Assembly: GCF_002157225.2 (NCBI RefSeq)
Contig: NZ_CP020038.1
Coordinates: forward strand, 1,511,001-1,575,000
DNA: 64,000 nucleotides
Source of the DNA: Agarilytica rhodophyticola
Lineage (GTDB): Bacteria; Pseudomonadota; Gammaproteobacteria; Pseudomonadales; Cellvibrionaceae
Reading direction: 5' to 3'
Both the position numbers and the translations under genes were made by a program. Numbering within the stretch: the stretch's first letter is position 1; every line of letters starts with the position of its first letter. The notes beneath the pieces were generated by a model, which made no database searches, was not told the DNA's origin, and saw only the letters and a program-made list of their open reading frames with translations. Shown piece after piece: positions 17,528-26,909 of this stretch.

Positions 17528-18445
17528 CTAGAAACTACTCATATCTTTTTCAACGCCGCCAAATGCCTTGCATATGTCTCGGATAAAAGCCGACACTTCC
17601 AATGTCATAATCGAAAAATCAATATCAAATTGTTCGGCTTTTGTCTCGGCATTGCTATCGTCGGCTTTTTCATGAATAGCATCGTCATACTTAATTCGCT
17701 TTAATGAGAGCTCTTCGTCAACCATGCACTCAATGGCCTCTTTCCAGATAATTGCTAGTTTGGCAACATGTAGGCCGGATTCAATATGTTTATGAATCTC
17801 ATCAGCGCCGAGATCTTGGTATTTACAACGTATTACTCTATCTTCTTTTGCTGAGCGTAACTCGCACTCTTCACCCAGCTCAAGATCTTTTGGCAATTCA
17901 CCACTGCGAACCCAGTGGGTCATAACGTCAGGCGCAGCTTTCAGTGGCGTTAAAGGTATAACTTTCAATGAGCCCACAGCTTCTCTCAGCGCTGACAGTA
18001 GTTCCTCTGCCCGTTTTGCTGAACTGCTATTAACCACAATCAGTTGATCGTGAGTGTCTATATAAGCATAGTCGAATGATGATTTTACAAAAGCTTTCGG
18101 CAATAGACTGAAAATAATCTCATCTTTTAAATTTTCCCGCTCCGAGCGGCTGACATGACGACTTTCTGAAGTATTAATTTCCGCTATTTTTTCTTCTAGA
18201 GCTTCTTTTATCACTGCACTGGGGATGATTTTTTCCTGGCGTTTTGCACAAATCATCATGTAGCCGTTAGCAGCATGAACATATTGTGAACCTTCTCTGC
18301 CTAATGGAAAGGCCCAACCGTATTTAATCGGGTCGAGTTTGCCGCAGGGGTTAAAAGCAAAAGCCTCTAAAGCATCGTTGAGTTCTTCTGGAGAGTAGTG
18401 CAGTTTTTCCGTAAGTCGGTATATTCGAAGGTTTTTAAACCACAT
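17528..18445 (-). CDS. rdgC: Recombination-associated protein RdgC
   Basis: DNA-binding ring protein that limits RecA action. The 305-residue product is the usual length and opens with the diagnostic MWFKNLRIYRLT, followed by AFNPCGKLDPIKYGWAFPLG. Other family stretches include the DVMTHWVRSGELP segment. It acts as a dimeric ring on duplex DNA. It is upstream of the MazG-like gene; both act on nucleic-acid or nucleotide quality. Confidence 0.96.
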   Translation of the reverse strand: MWFKNLRIYRLTEKLHYSPEELNDALEAFAFNPCGKLDPIKYGWAFPLGREGSQYVHAANGYMMICAKRQEKIIPSAVIKEALEEKIAEINTSESRHVSRSERENLKDEIIFSLLPKAFVKSSFDYAYIDTHDQLIVVNSSSAKRAEELLSALREAVGSLKVIPLTPLKAAPDVMTHWVRSGELPKDLELGEECELRSAKEDRVIRCKYQDLGADEIHKHIESGLHVAKLAIIWKEAIECMVDEELSLKRIKYDDAIHEKADDSNAETKAEQFDIDFSIMTLEVSAFIRDICKAFGGVEKDMSSF

Positions 18446-18608
18446 AATATTTTTTACTTGGTAGTAATATCGCTCCGAGTTAAAACAGGTCGATATCCAT
18501 ACTCGAACAGGGATAACATCAGAAATAGAAAGCGTACTTAGGGTTCCACCAAGCCATTGCGCAAGATTGCAAATAGATGGATTACAAATGGCTCAGTGGA
18601 GTTTGGGG

Positions 18609-19226
18609 TTATACGATAGCCAATAACTCGACTTCGAAAACCAATGTGGCATTAGGGCCAATCTTGCCGCCTGCACCGCGCTCACCATAGGCGAGGTTTG
18701 AGGGTACAAATAATCGCCACTTACTACCAACTGCCATAAGTTGCAAAGCCTCAGTCCAGCCAGCAATAACACCATTTACGGGAAACTCCGCAGGCTGACC
18801 ACGCTGAACAGAGCTATCAAAGACTTCACCGTTAATTAAGGTGCCGTGGTAATGGGTTCTCACAGTCGACTGTAAGCTAGGCTTGTCACCTTCAGCGGCT
18901 GTAATAACTTCATATTGTAGGCCTGAATCGAGGACCGTCACTTCCTCTCGCTTAGCGTTTTCGGCTAGAAATGCTGCCCCTTCTTTTGATAAAACTTCGC
19001 CTTGTTGTTGGGCTTTGGCTTGCATTTGCTTCTCAATTTCACCAAAGGCGGTATTTATTTCGTCTTCGCTAAGGACACTTGCATTGCCCTTTAGCGCATC
19101 GATAACGCCCTCTGCAACAGCGCTTGGGTCAACACCGTCAAATGATTGAGCGGCGAGTTGTGAGCCCATTTGGCGGCCAATACCATAACTGGCACGCTGA
19201 CCAGCTGTTTTATATTTGTCGGACAT
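18609..19226 (-). CDS. fklB: FKBP-type peptidyl-prolyl isomerase (FklB-like)
   Basis: Prolyl cis-trans isomerase of 205 residues. An N-terminal helical dimerisation domain (about 1-95, ASYGIGRQMGSQLA and a coiled segment) is followed by the FKBP domain (about 105-205): TVRTHYHGTLINGEVFDSS, PVNGVIAGWTEAL, LFVPSNLAYGERGAGG and TLVFEVELLAI. There is no signal peptide, which places it with cytoplasmic FklB rather than periplasmic FkpA or Mip. A 16-bp perfect palindrome lies 55 bases upstream of the start. Confidence 0.95.
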   Translation of the reverse strand: MSDKYKTAGQRASYGIGRQMGSQLAAQSFDGVDPSAVAEGVIDALKGNASVLSEDEINTAFGEIEKQMQAKAQQQGEVLSKEGAAFLAENAKREEVTVLDSGLQYEVITAAEGDKPSLQSTVRTHYHGTLINGEVFDSSVQRGQPAEFPVNGVIAGWTEALQLMAVGSKWRLFVPSNLAYGERGAGGKIGPNATLVFEVELLAIV

Positions 19227-19280
19227 AATTTATTTGCCTATGAAAGTGGTCGGTATGAAAAAGCGACGCAGTCTAACACA

Positions 19281-19296
19281 TGCACTAATTAGTGCA
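19281..19296. promoter_or_regulatory. 16-bp perfect palindrome upstream of fklB
   Basis: TGCACTAATTAGTGCA is its own reverse complement. Its position, 55-70 bases ahead of the fklB start codon, fits an operator for a dimeric repressor. The cognate regulator is not evident. Confidence 0.55.
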
Positions 19297-19343
19297 CATC
19301 TAGAAATCGGTACTAATGCAGGTAGGAACTATCTAGAAACGCT

Positions 19344-20597
19344 TTACAAGTAGGGGCGAAACATATCGAGGTGATCAACTATGTATTTGCGAGGTTTTTG
19401 CTGATCAAATTGTGGATTAACCTCTGGCATACACCAATCCCCCGATATTTCTGTTGGCGGCTCTAGGTTGTCGAAGAAATCACTGAAATCTTCATTAGGT
19501 AGAATCTTCTCGGCAGTAAAGCGTGCTCTATCTTTAACCGAGGCATCGCCCAAACGATTACGGACACCCCAGCCAATAAGGTAATCGTCACAAAAATCAG
19601 AGTTTTCAGGCACGCTGGTAAAGGCTAGTTCATAGTCAGCATCGAAAAAATACTTCATCATTGACGTTTCAAACAACATGGCAAGATCTTCAAATTGACT
19701 TGTGTAGCCGTAATCGTCTCCGGCACCATCAGGTTTAAACGCACGGCCTGCTTCACTGGCGGTTATCTCAAGGTCATCAATACTGGGAGTGCCGCCGGAA
19801 TACATAACTTCAGCGAGTGAAAACATTGTCTCTGAAGTGAGAGGAGTCTGATCTGTTAACTGTGAGGACAACCAGCGCTTACTAGTATTGCGCACAGCAG
19901 CTGACACAGTATTTGATGGATCGAGATTATCGTAGCTATCTGGTGGTATGAAATCATTGGCATGAGCAAGCTCATGGAACAGTAATCTGGCCACTAACAA
20001 TACGATATCTTCCATTTCCCGACTGCTGTTATCGGTTAGCGACAGCCATTGATAAGCTGGTTCACCATTTTTTACGTAACGCTGCAGATGACGAAATGCA
20101 AGCGGGTCATCGAAGTCTGCACGATAATCGGCTTTCGGATTTATGGTTCTTTTCTCTTCTACGCTTAACCATAAGAACGCAGGATCTAGGTAAATCGCGC
20201 CAGTATTGACTGTATAATATGCAGGTCGTATATCTGCATCAATAACAATGGCTGTGATTCCCTTAAACAAGCTCAACATTTGTGGGGGCATTTCATAGAG
20301 AAGCTCTTCAAAACGCTCACCCATCCAGTCGTGTGATACCACGACTCGATCCATGATCTGAGGAATGCCGGGGTCGTTGAAATCCATACCTAATACGGGC
20401 AGAGTCTCTAAGGCACAGGAGCTGGTTTCCTCAATTGCCCGGGTGCAGCTGGCAATAACATTGCTGTACGGGCTATTCTGTTTGTAAACACGAGTATCGG
20501 CAAGATCCTCATTACTGTCAGTATCACCACCGCAGCTGCTTAATATAAGCGCCACGCTAACGTTGGTGATCAATGTTTTTAACAGTTTAAGGTTCAT
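19344..20597 (-). CDS. Lipoprotein with HELAH zinc-metallopeptidase motif
   Basis: Protein of 417 residues with a lipoprotein signal (lipobox LILSSC, lipidated C22, next residues GG, so outer-membrane sorting is likely). The middle has LLFHELAHANDF, an HExxH zinc motif (H208, E209, H212). A later Glu-rich helix, SQFEDLAMLFETSMM (about 305-320), could supply the third ligand, as in gluzincins. A poor match to named peptidase families: I do not recognise it beyond the motif. It stands alone on the minus strand; no partner gene is evident. Confidence 0.7.
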   Translation of the reverse strand: MNLKLLKTLITNVSVALILSSCGGDTDSNEDLADTRVYKQNSPYSNVIASCTRAIEETSSCALETLPVLGMDFNDPGIPQIMDRVVVSHDWMGERFEELLYEMPPQMLSLFKGITAIVIDADIRPAYYTVNTGAIYLDPAFLWLSVEEKRTINPKADYRADFDDPLAFRHLQRYVKNGEPAYQWLSLTDNSSREMEDIVLLVARLLFHELAHANDFIPPDSYDNLDPSNTVSAAVRNTSKRWLSSQLTDQTPLTSETMFSLAEVMYSGGTPSIDDLEITASEAGRAFKPDGAGDDYGYTSQFEDLAMLFETSMMKYFFDADYELAFTSVPENSDFCDDYLIGWGVRNRLGDASVKDRARFTAEKILPNEDFSDFFDNLEPPTEISGDWCMPEVNPQFDQQKPRKYIVDHLDMFRPYL

Positions 20598-20873
20598 TAT
20601 TCGGTCATTTGCCAGTGTGTCTTTACGGTTTCATATTGTAATACTACAGCAAGTAGAGGAAAAGACTGTGAAAAAAGTGTTTCAAATCTAAGATATTAAT
20701 AAAAAAATGAGAACTAAAGATGAGCTGGCACTCTCGAAATGTCAGTGCTGGCGTGCAGTATTCCATTTTGTGTGGTTCTCCATCAATTATTATTTGTGAT
20801 GAGATTCATGCCATATTTCCACCAAGATTTGGTAATGGATACGGTATAAATGTGCTTCTAAAAAGGGGGCTGT

Positions 20874-21281
20874 ATGTTCAAATTACTTTTTCTAGGTAGT
20901 TGGGCGGCCTACGCTGTATTGGCTGTAGTGACCTATTCGTTAAAGCTTTATGAATACTTTCCAGGAACGGGTTTTATTGGTTATGGCATAATTATTAGCT
21001 TATTACTTGCCGCTTTAAATGAAGCGACTCGACAATCCTACTATTTGCTTATTGGCGCTAGTTTGGTTTTATTTGGCGCCATTGCTTCCTTTGATATTGT
21101 ACTTTCTAAACAAGAGTTGGCCGAACTTTGGATTCTATGGGGGTGGTTCCCACTCACCGGACAACATGTAGAAGGCTATATGCAAATTGTTATTATATTG
21201 CTCAATATCTTCACTGGGAGCCTTGCAGCCAACTGTTTGTTTTATGGCTTGAATAAGAAAAATTTTGCAGATCAACGTTGA
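20874..21281 (+). CDS. Four-helix membrane protein, unknown function
   Basis: Protein of 135 residues with four hydrophobic segments (about residues 3-23, 34-52, 57-75 and 102-124). No charged pore residues or known motif. An AAGGGGG stretch precedes the ATG. It converges on rsmE. Nothing in the sequence or context shows its role. Confidence 0.6.
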   Translation: MFKLLFLGSWAAYAVLAVVTYSLKLYEYFPGTGFIGYGIIISLLLAALNEATRQSYYLLIGASLVLFGAIASFDIVLSKQELAELWILWGWFPLTGQHVEGYMQIVIILLNIFTGSLAANCLFYGLNKKNFADQR

Positions 21282-21312
21282 TGTAACAGTGGTTAAAGAG
21301 CTGTTTCTAACA

Positions 21313-22050
21313 TCACCCCATAGATTCTAAGTCACCCCATAGATATTGCATAATCGAGAGCGCGGCCAGAGGGGCTGTTTCTGTTCTTAATACACGTTTT
21401 CCCAATGTTAGGGGCGAAAATCCGTGTTCTTGCGCCATGGCTATTTCAGTATCAGATAAGCCGCCTTCAGGGCCAATAAGTAAGCTGACAGATTTTACAG
21501 AGGTGTAATTGGAGAGTGTTTTGTCGCTGCGATGATGTAAAACCAATTTTAACTCGCTGCTGCACTGCTCTATATAACTCTCCAGTGTTTGCGCACTTGC
21601 CAATTGCGGTAAGACGTTGCGTTGACATTGTTCGCAAGCGCTAATAATAATCTGCTGCCAGCTAGTCTGCTTTTTCTGTAAGCGTTCGCCAGATAGTTTT
21701 ACTTCGCTGCGCTCACTAAACAATGGAACAATGCGGCTAACGCCAAGCTCCGTCGCTTTTTGCAAAACCCAATCCATTCTATCGCCCTTCGATAAGGCGA
21801 TAGCTAGTTCACTTGTTAAGGGAGAATCGTTTGCTTGTAATAAGCTGCTTGTGGTCTTAATAATTGCGGTTTTTTTTTCAATACGAACGATAGAGGCATC
21901 GTATTGATGGCCGTCACCATTAAACAAAACCAATGGCCGCCCCTGTGCCATTCGAAGTACTTTAATGAGGTGATGGGAGGCAGCCGCCTCCAACGCAATT
22001 TCTGCGTTGGAGTGCAATTCTTGCGGGGTGTAAATTCTAGGTATTCTCAC
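21313..22050 (-). CDS. rsmE: 16S rRNA (uracil-1498-N3)-methyltransferase RsmE
   Basis: SPOUT-class methyltransferase that modifies U1498 of 16S rRNA in the 30S subunit. The 245-residue product opens with MRIPRIYTPQEL, has the PUA-like N-terminal domain, KGDRMDWVLQKATELGV, and the knotted SAM site LLIGPEGGLSDTEI, ending with LGKRVLRTETAPLAAL. It is the last gene of the SAM-cycle operon, 3 bases after metF, so the enzyme that uses SAM is coupled to genes that make and recycle it. Confidence 0.97.
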   Translation of the reverse strand: MRIPRIYTPQELHSNAEIALEAAASHHLIKVLRMAQGRPLVLFNGDGHQYDASIVRIEKKTAIIKTTSSLLQANDSPLTSELAIALSKGDRMDWVLQKATELGVSRIVPLFSERSEVKLSGERLQKKQTSWQQIIISACEQCQRNVLPQLASAQTLESYIEQCSSELKLVLHHRSDKTLSNYTSVKSVSLLIGPEGGLSDTEIAMAQEHGFSPLTLGKRVLRTETAPLAALSIMQYLWGDLESMG

Positions 22051-22053
22051 GTG

Positions 22054-22905
22054 CTATTTACGGTTGTGCAAGCCTAAGTTTTTCACAATCTTGGTAACAG
22101 GCTCGGCTTGGTTCATACTGTAAAAATGCAAGCCAGGTGCATTATTCTCCAGCAGAGTCTCGCACAGTTCTGTTACTAGGTCGAGACCAAAAGCGGTAAT
22201 GCTCTCGATGTCATCGCCAAAAGATTCTAAACGTTTACGCGCCCAACGAGGAATTTCTGCACCACAGCTGTCGCTGAAACGAGCGAGGTTTTTGAAATTG
22301 GTAATTGGCATAATACCAGGGTAGATGGCTTGCTCAATACCGATTTTGTCGCACTGCTCCATAAAATAAAAGTATGCGTCGGGATTATAAAAATACTGAG
22401 TAATACCACTATTTGCGCCGGCGTCAAATTTATTCTTAAGATAGCGGATATCGTCGTCGTAGGTATTGGCTTCCGGGTGAATTTCTGGATAGCAAGCCAC
22501 TTCAAGATGAAAGTGATCACCGCAGTTTTCGCGAATAAATGTAACGAGTTGATCAGCGTGTGTCATCTGTGACGCACCGCCAATGCCAGAGGGTTTATCA
22601 CCGCGCAGAGCAACAATACGATCGATACCATGTTGCTGGTATTGCTTGAGCAGCGCCAGCATTGTCTCTTCGTTATCACCGCCGAAAGAAAGGTGGGGCG
22701 CGACGGATAATCCGTTTTCCTTCATTGTGGTGACGGTATTAAAGGTATTGTCGCGAGTGGAACCGCCGGCCCCGTAGGTAACCGAGAAAAAGTCGGGCTC
22801 TAAATTATTTAGTTGGCTGCTGACATCTTTGAGTTTTTCTCTTCCCTTATCGGTTTTAGGGGGAAAGAATTCAAAACTCAAACGCAGTTCTTGTAAGTCA
22901 CTCAT
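22054..22905 (-). CDS. metF: 5,10-methylenetetrahydrofolate reductase MetF
   Basis: FAD-dependent TIM-barrel enzyme that supplies 5-methyl-THF for methionine synthesis. The 283-residue product has the start SFEFFPPKTDKG (catalytic Glu in FEFFPPK), FSVTYGAGGSTRD, the ALRGDKP flavin-site loop and the QYFYNPDAY segment. Fourth gene of the unit, 62 bases after ahcY. Full length; no oddity. Confidence 0.97.
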   Translation of the reverse strand: MSDLQELRLSFEFFPPKTDKGREKLKDVSSQLNNLEPDFFSVTYGAGGSTRDNTFNTVTTMKENGLSVAPHLSFGGDNEETMLALLKQYQQHGIDRIVALRGDKPSGIGGASQMTHADQLVTFIRENCGDHFHLEVACYPEIHPEANTYDDDIRYLKNKFDAGANSGITQYFYNPDAYFYFMEQCDKIGIEQAIYPGIMPITNFKNLARFSDSCGAEIPRWARKRLESFGDDIESITAFGLDLVTELCETLLENNAPGLHFYSMNQAEPVTKIVKNLGLHNRK

Positions 22906-22967
22906 AGTGTTTCCTTTTTACGTAAAGTCCGCAGAATAAGCTGCGAACTTTACAAGAGGAGTTATGA

Positions 22968-24383
22968 TTAGTATTTGTAAGACTCAGGCTTGAAAGGGCC
23001 CTCAACTTCTACATTAATATATTTTGCTTGTGTTGGAGTGAGCTTGGTTAATACACCACCGAAGCCTTCTACCATGTCTTTTGCCACTTCTTCATCAAGC
23101 TTTTTAGGGAGCACTTTTACATAAAGGGCATCTTGCTTTTTGTCAGCGGGCAAATCGGCAAATTTACTTTCGTAAAGGTAGATTTGAGCGAGTACTTGGT
23201 TGGCAAAAGATCCATCCATAATGCGAGATGGATGGCCTGTCGCATTACCTAGATTCACTAAGCGACCTTCAGAAAGTAAAATTAAGTGATCACTTTTATC
23301 GTCTTCGTTACGATAAATTTTATGCACTTGAGGCTTAACTTCTTCCCACTTCCAGTTTTCACGCATGTAAGCCGTGTCGATTTCATTGTCGAAGTGACCA
23401 ATATTACATACCACCGCACTTTTCTTAAGGGCTTGTAACATTGCTGAATCACACACGTTAACATTACCTGTAGTGGTAACAATTAAATCGGTGTTTTGTA
23501 GAAGAGCAGTATTAACATCTTCCAATTTGCCAGTATTGTTGCCGTCGTTATAGGGGGATACTACTTCGAATCCATCCATACAAGCTTGCATGGCACAGAT
23601 AGGATCAATTTCAGTTACTTTTACGATCATGCCTTCTTGGCGTAGAGATGCAGCAGAACCTTTACCGACATCACCATAGCCCACAACCAAGGCTTTTTTA
23701 CCTGATAGCAAGTGATCGGTGCCGCGCTTTATTGCATCGTTCAAGCTGTGACGGCAGCCGTATTTGTTATCATTTTTTGATTTGGTAACAGCATCGTTAA
23801 CATTGATAGCAGGTACTTTTAACTTGCCTTCCTCGAGCATTTCTAACAAGCGATGTACACCTGTTGTGGTTTCTTCGGAAATTCCATGAATACTATCGAG
23901 CATGGCTGGGTACTTATCATGTACCATTGCGGTAAGATCGCCACCATCATCAAGGATGATATTAGCGTTCCAGGGTTTGCCATCTAATAAAATAGTTTGC
24001 TCAATACACCAGTCGAATTCTTCTTCGGTTTCGCCTTTCCATGCAAAAACAGGAATACCTGCTGCAGCTATAGCGGCAGCGGCATGATCTTGTGTAGAGA
24101 AAATATTACACGATGACCAGCGCACTTCTGCACCTAGCTCTACTAATGTTTCAATTAGAACAGCGGTTTGGATTGTCATATGGATGCAACCCATAATACG
24201 TGCATCGGCAAGAGGTTGAGAGTCTTTATATTTTTTACGTAATGCCATTAATGCTGGCATTTCACCTTCAGCAATTTCAATTTCACGGCGACCCCATGCA
24301 GCATCACTTTCAAATTGTTCTTGCGTTTTTGCTGCAACTTTAAAATCGGTAAAATTTTCTAATGCTTTAACAACGGCGTTCAT
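22968..24383 (-). CDS. ahcY: S-adenosylhomocysteine hydrolase AhcY
   Basis: NAD-dependent enzyme that splits S-adenosylhomocysteine into adenosine and homocysteine, relieving product inhibition of methyltransferases. The 471-residue product shows [14 protein letters not shown]-like substrate motif ([15 protein letters not shown]), the NAD-binding [10 protein letters not shown] and the C-terminal KY that closes the NAD site. I place the start at the ATG at 24383, because GGAG lies just upstream; a further in-frame TTG 12 bases earlier would put the start inside that ribosome site. Downstream of metK by 60 bases, upstream of metF by 62. Confidence 0.96.
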   Translation of the reverse strand: MNAVVKALENFTDFKVAAKTQEQFESDAAWGRREIEIAEGEMPALMALRKKYKDSQPLADARIMGCIHMTIQTAVLIETLVELGAEVRWSSCNIFSTQDHAAAAIAAAGIPVFAWKGETEEEFDWCIEQTILLDGKPWNANIILDDGGDLTAMVHDKYPAMLDSIHGISEETTTGVHRLLEMLEEGKLKVPAINVNDAVTKSKNDNKYGCRHSLNDAIKRGTDHLLSGKKALVVGYGDVGKGSAASLRQEGMIVKVTEIDPICAMQACMDGFEVVSPYNDGNNTGKLEDVNTALLQNTDLIVTTTGNVNVCDSAMLQALKKSAVVCNIGHFDNEIDTAYMRENWKWEEVKPQVHKIYRNEDDKSDHLILLSEGRLVNLGNATGHPSRIMDGSFANQVLAQIYLYESKFADLPADKKQDALYVKVLPKKLDEEVAKDMVEGFGGVLTKLTPTQAKYINVEVEGPFKPESYKY

Positions 24384-24443
24384 GCTGTTCTCCAATAAAA
24401 TAATTGAGTATTTAAATAAAGTGCAAATCGTTTAAGCTCTTAT

Positions 24444-25598
24444 TTAAAGGGCTGCTTTTAATGCGTCTGCCTTATCTGTTTTTTCCCAAGTGAATCCAAA
24501 TTGCTCACGTCCAAAATGTCCATAGGCTGCAGTCTGCTGGTAAATTGGTTTAAGTAAGTCCAGCATTTCAATAATTCCCCTCGGACGAAGGTCAAAATTC
24601 TCTTTAACAAGTGCAATGATTTTGTCATCGCTTACTTTTCCTGTGCCGAAAGTATTAATAGAAATAGACGTTGGCTCTGCGACACCGATGGCATAAGATA
24701 CTTGTATTTCGCAGCGATCAGCCAGGCCTGCGGCAACAATATTTTTTGCTACATAACGGCCGGCATATGCAGCTGAACGATCCACTTTAGATGGATCTTT
24801 TCCAGAAAATGCGCCACCACCATGACGTGCCATGCCGCCATAAGTATCAACAATAATTTTTCGGCCTGTTAAACCGCAATCGCCTACAGGGCCGCCTATA
24901 ATAAATTGTCCTGTTGGGTTGATATGGTATTTAGTATCGGCGTGCAACCACTGTTCCGGCAGTACAGGTTTAATGATTTCTTCCATTACTGCTTCGCGAA
25001 TTTGACCTTGTGATACATCTGGATTGTGTTGTACAGATAAGACAACAGCGTCGATAGCGACGGGCTTACCATCTTCATAGCGCAATGTGATTTGGCTTTT
25101 TGCATCTGGCCGCGACCATTGATGTGTGCCATTTTTGCGAAGCTCGGCTTGTTTTTCTACAAGGCGATGGGAGTAATAAATAGGGGCAGGCATTAATACA
25201 TCAGTCTCATTCGTTGCATAACCAAACATTAAACCTTGGTCACCGGCGCCCATTTCTTTGTCGGCTGCTTCGTCAACGCCTACAGCGATATCTGCAGATT
25301 GTTTACCAATTGCATTTAATACCGCACAAGATGCACCATCAAATCCTACGTCACTTGAATTGTAGCCAATATTTAAGACCACATCGCGGATCAGGTCTTC
25401 TAGGTCAACATAAGTAGATGTTCTCACTTCACCGGCAACCACAACCATGCCTGTTTTTACCATAGTCTCAACAGCAACGCGTGAATTGCGATCGTCTTTC
25501 AAAATAGAATCGAGTATGGCATCGGAGATTTGATCCGCCATTTTATCTGGATGACCTTCTGAAACAGATTCAGATGTAAACGTAGTATATTCAGACAT
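24444..25598 (-). CDS. metK: S-adenosylmethionine synthetase MetK
   Basis: Makes SAM from methionine and ATP. The 384-residue product carries the two signatures [11 protein letters not shown] and [16 protein letters not shown], plus N-terminal [15 protein letters not shown] (His and metal-binding). Full length. It is the second gene of the minus-strand unit, 70 bases after the ArsR/methyltransferase regulator gene. No SAM or SAH riboswitch was recognisable in the short leader, which agrees with control by an upstream protein operator. Confidence 0.98.
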   Translation of the reverse strand: MSEYTTFTSESVSEGHPDKMADQISDAILDSILKDDRNSRVAVETMVKTGMVVVAGEVRTSTYVDLEDLIRDVVLNIGYNSSDVGFDGASCAVLNAIGKQSADIAVGVDEAADKEMGAGDQGLMFGYATNETDVLMPAPIYYSHRLVEKQAELRKNGTHQWSRPDAKSQITLRYEDGKPVAIDAVVLSVQHNPDVSQGQIREAVMEEIIKPVLPEQWLHADTKYHINPTGQFIIGGPVGDCGLTGRKIIVDTYGGMARHGGGAFSGKDPSKVDRSAAYAGRYVAKNIVAAGLADRCEIQVSYAIGVAEPTSISINTFGTGKVSDDKIIALVKENFDLRPRGIIEMLDLLKPIYQQTAAYGHFGREQFGFTWEKTDKADALKAAL

Positions 25599-25668
25599 AT
25601 TGAGTACCTTGTTGTATCAAAGCCTTATATTAAAAATAACTTCAATAGTGTGTTTGTTTGATGGTTAA

Positions 25669-26646
25669 TTAGTTTTTAATAAATTCGCGTATTTGAATTT
25701 GGAAGCCATTACGCAAAGCAAAATAACTACTTTGCCCCTGGTGTAGTTGGTTGCTCTTAGCCCAGGCGTTTAAATCCTCAGGCTCGAATCCAAGCCATAA
25801 ATCACCACAGGCGTTGTGTGTCCAATCTTGATCGTGACGGCAAAGGTCACAGATAATGACAATTCCGCCTTTTCTGAGGCCTAGGGCAATATCTTCGAGC
25901 GTTTGTTCTGGCGATGGAATGTGGTGTAAAACCATGTTAAGAACAATGCAGTTGAGTGAGTGCTCAACGCGGCGGCAATATCCGGAATCATCTAAGATAA
26001 AGTGAATATTCGATAGTCCTTTTTGTTGGCAGTAATGAGTCGCCTTGGCAAGCATTTCGCTGCTGTTATCAACTGCCGAAACATACTTGAATTTATCCGA
26101 TAATACTTCTAAAAATTCTCCAGCTCCGGGGCCAATTTCTAATGCCACATCAAAATCTTTAAGGCTCGAACTATCGAGCATTTGTGCTACATGTACACCG
26201 TATACATCGTAGGCGGCAATAAGATCCTGTTGCTGTGTAAACCGCTCTGAGTTTTCCGAGAAAAATGCATTTGAGGCTTGTGAACGCTGTTGATAAATCT
26301 TCTGTAAATTAGCTTTCACATTATCAGCTAGCTCAACTTTATCTATGCTTTGAAATATAGCACTTTTTATTTCTGCCGCTGGGTCTTCTGGTTTAACCGT
26401 CGCTCGCTGATAAAAAATGGAATTGCCTTCCTTCCTGGTTACCACGAGATTTGCATTGGCTAATACTTTTAGGTGATGGCTCATACCAGACTGTTTAATG
26501 TCGAAAACAGTGCACAGTTCAAGTACACCAAAAGAGCCCTTTGCCAGTGCACACAAAATATCCAGCCGTAAGATATCTCCAGCAGCCTTAAGTAGCTGGC
26601 TGAAGTCCTGTATAGGGTGTGATTCCTGAGTTTGTAAATTCGACAT
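25669..26646 (-). CDS. ArsR-family regulator fused to a SAM-methyltransferase domain (SahR-like)
   Basis: Protein of 325 residues. Residues about 14-95 are an ArsR-type winged helix (LDILCALAKGSFGVLELCTV, IKQSGMSHHLKVLANANLV). Residues about 130-320 are a class-I methyltransferase fold with motif I EIGPGAGEFLEVL and VVLHHIPSPEQTLED. Known SahR regulators pair this layout with control of SAM-cycle genes in response to S-adenosylhomocysteine, and Pseudomonas has the same gene beside metK. The Rossmann domain most likely acts as an SAH or SAM sensor rather than an enzyme. The gene heads the metK-ahcY-metF-rsmE unit and lies right behind a perfect ArsR-type inverted repeat, so self-control is likely. 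Confidence 0.85.
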   Translation of the reverse strand: MSNLQTQESHPIQDFSQLLKAAGDILRLDILCALAKGSFGVLELCTVFDIKQSGMSHHLKVLANANLVVTRKEGNSIFYQRATVKPEDPAAEIKSAIFQSIDKVELADNVKANLQKIYQQRSQASNAFFSENSERFTQQQDLIAAYDVYGVHVAQMLDSSSLKDFDVALEIGPGAGEFLEVLSDKFKYVSAVDNSSEMLAKATHYCQQKGLSNIHFILDDSGYCRRVEHSLNCIVLNMVLHHIPSPEQTLEDIALGLRKGGIVIICDLCRHDQDWTHNACGDLWLGFEPEDLNAWAKSNQLHQGQSSYFALRNGFQIQIREFIKN

Positions 26647-26670
26647 ACTAATGAGTGTAGCAAACTTAAT

Positions 26671-26700
26671 AGGCTATATCAAAAAATATTGATATAGCCT
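26671..26700. promoter_or_regulatory. Probable SahR/ArsR operator of the SAM-cycle operon
   Basis: AGGCTATATCAA (26671-26682) and TTGATATAGCCT (26689-26700) form a perfect 12-bp inverted repeat with a 6-base spacer. The ATATCAA...TTGATAT core is typical of ArsR-family operators. It lies 25 bases ahead of the ArsR/methyltransferase gene. No second copy was found before metK, ahcY or metF, which suggests one promoter for the whole unit. A half site (GATATCAA, from 26829) lies nearer tkt. Confidence 0.78.
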
Positions 26701-26909
26701 GTAGAGGAAATGTTTAGCGCTGAGTTTTTGCGGGTTGTGGCGTCAAATATTGCCTAATTGCCATGACTAAAACGCGAATAAGCCTTAACATTTGTCTTCA
26801 TTTAAAGCATAAAAACCGGGGAAATAGTGATATCAAATGGCTTTGTGAGTTTACTCAATAGATGCATTAGTGGAGAATACGCCTCTCATTTTATAGAGGA
26901 GGAAAAACA

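Noticed and set aside
24384-24443. Possible SAH or SAM riboswitch before ahcY
   Set aside because: The gap is 60 bases and shows no recognisable riboswitch core; control by the ArsR-type operator explains the unit better.
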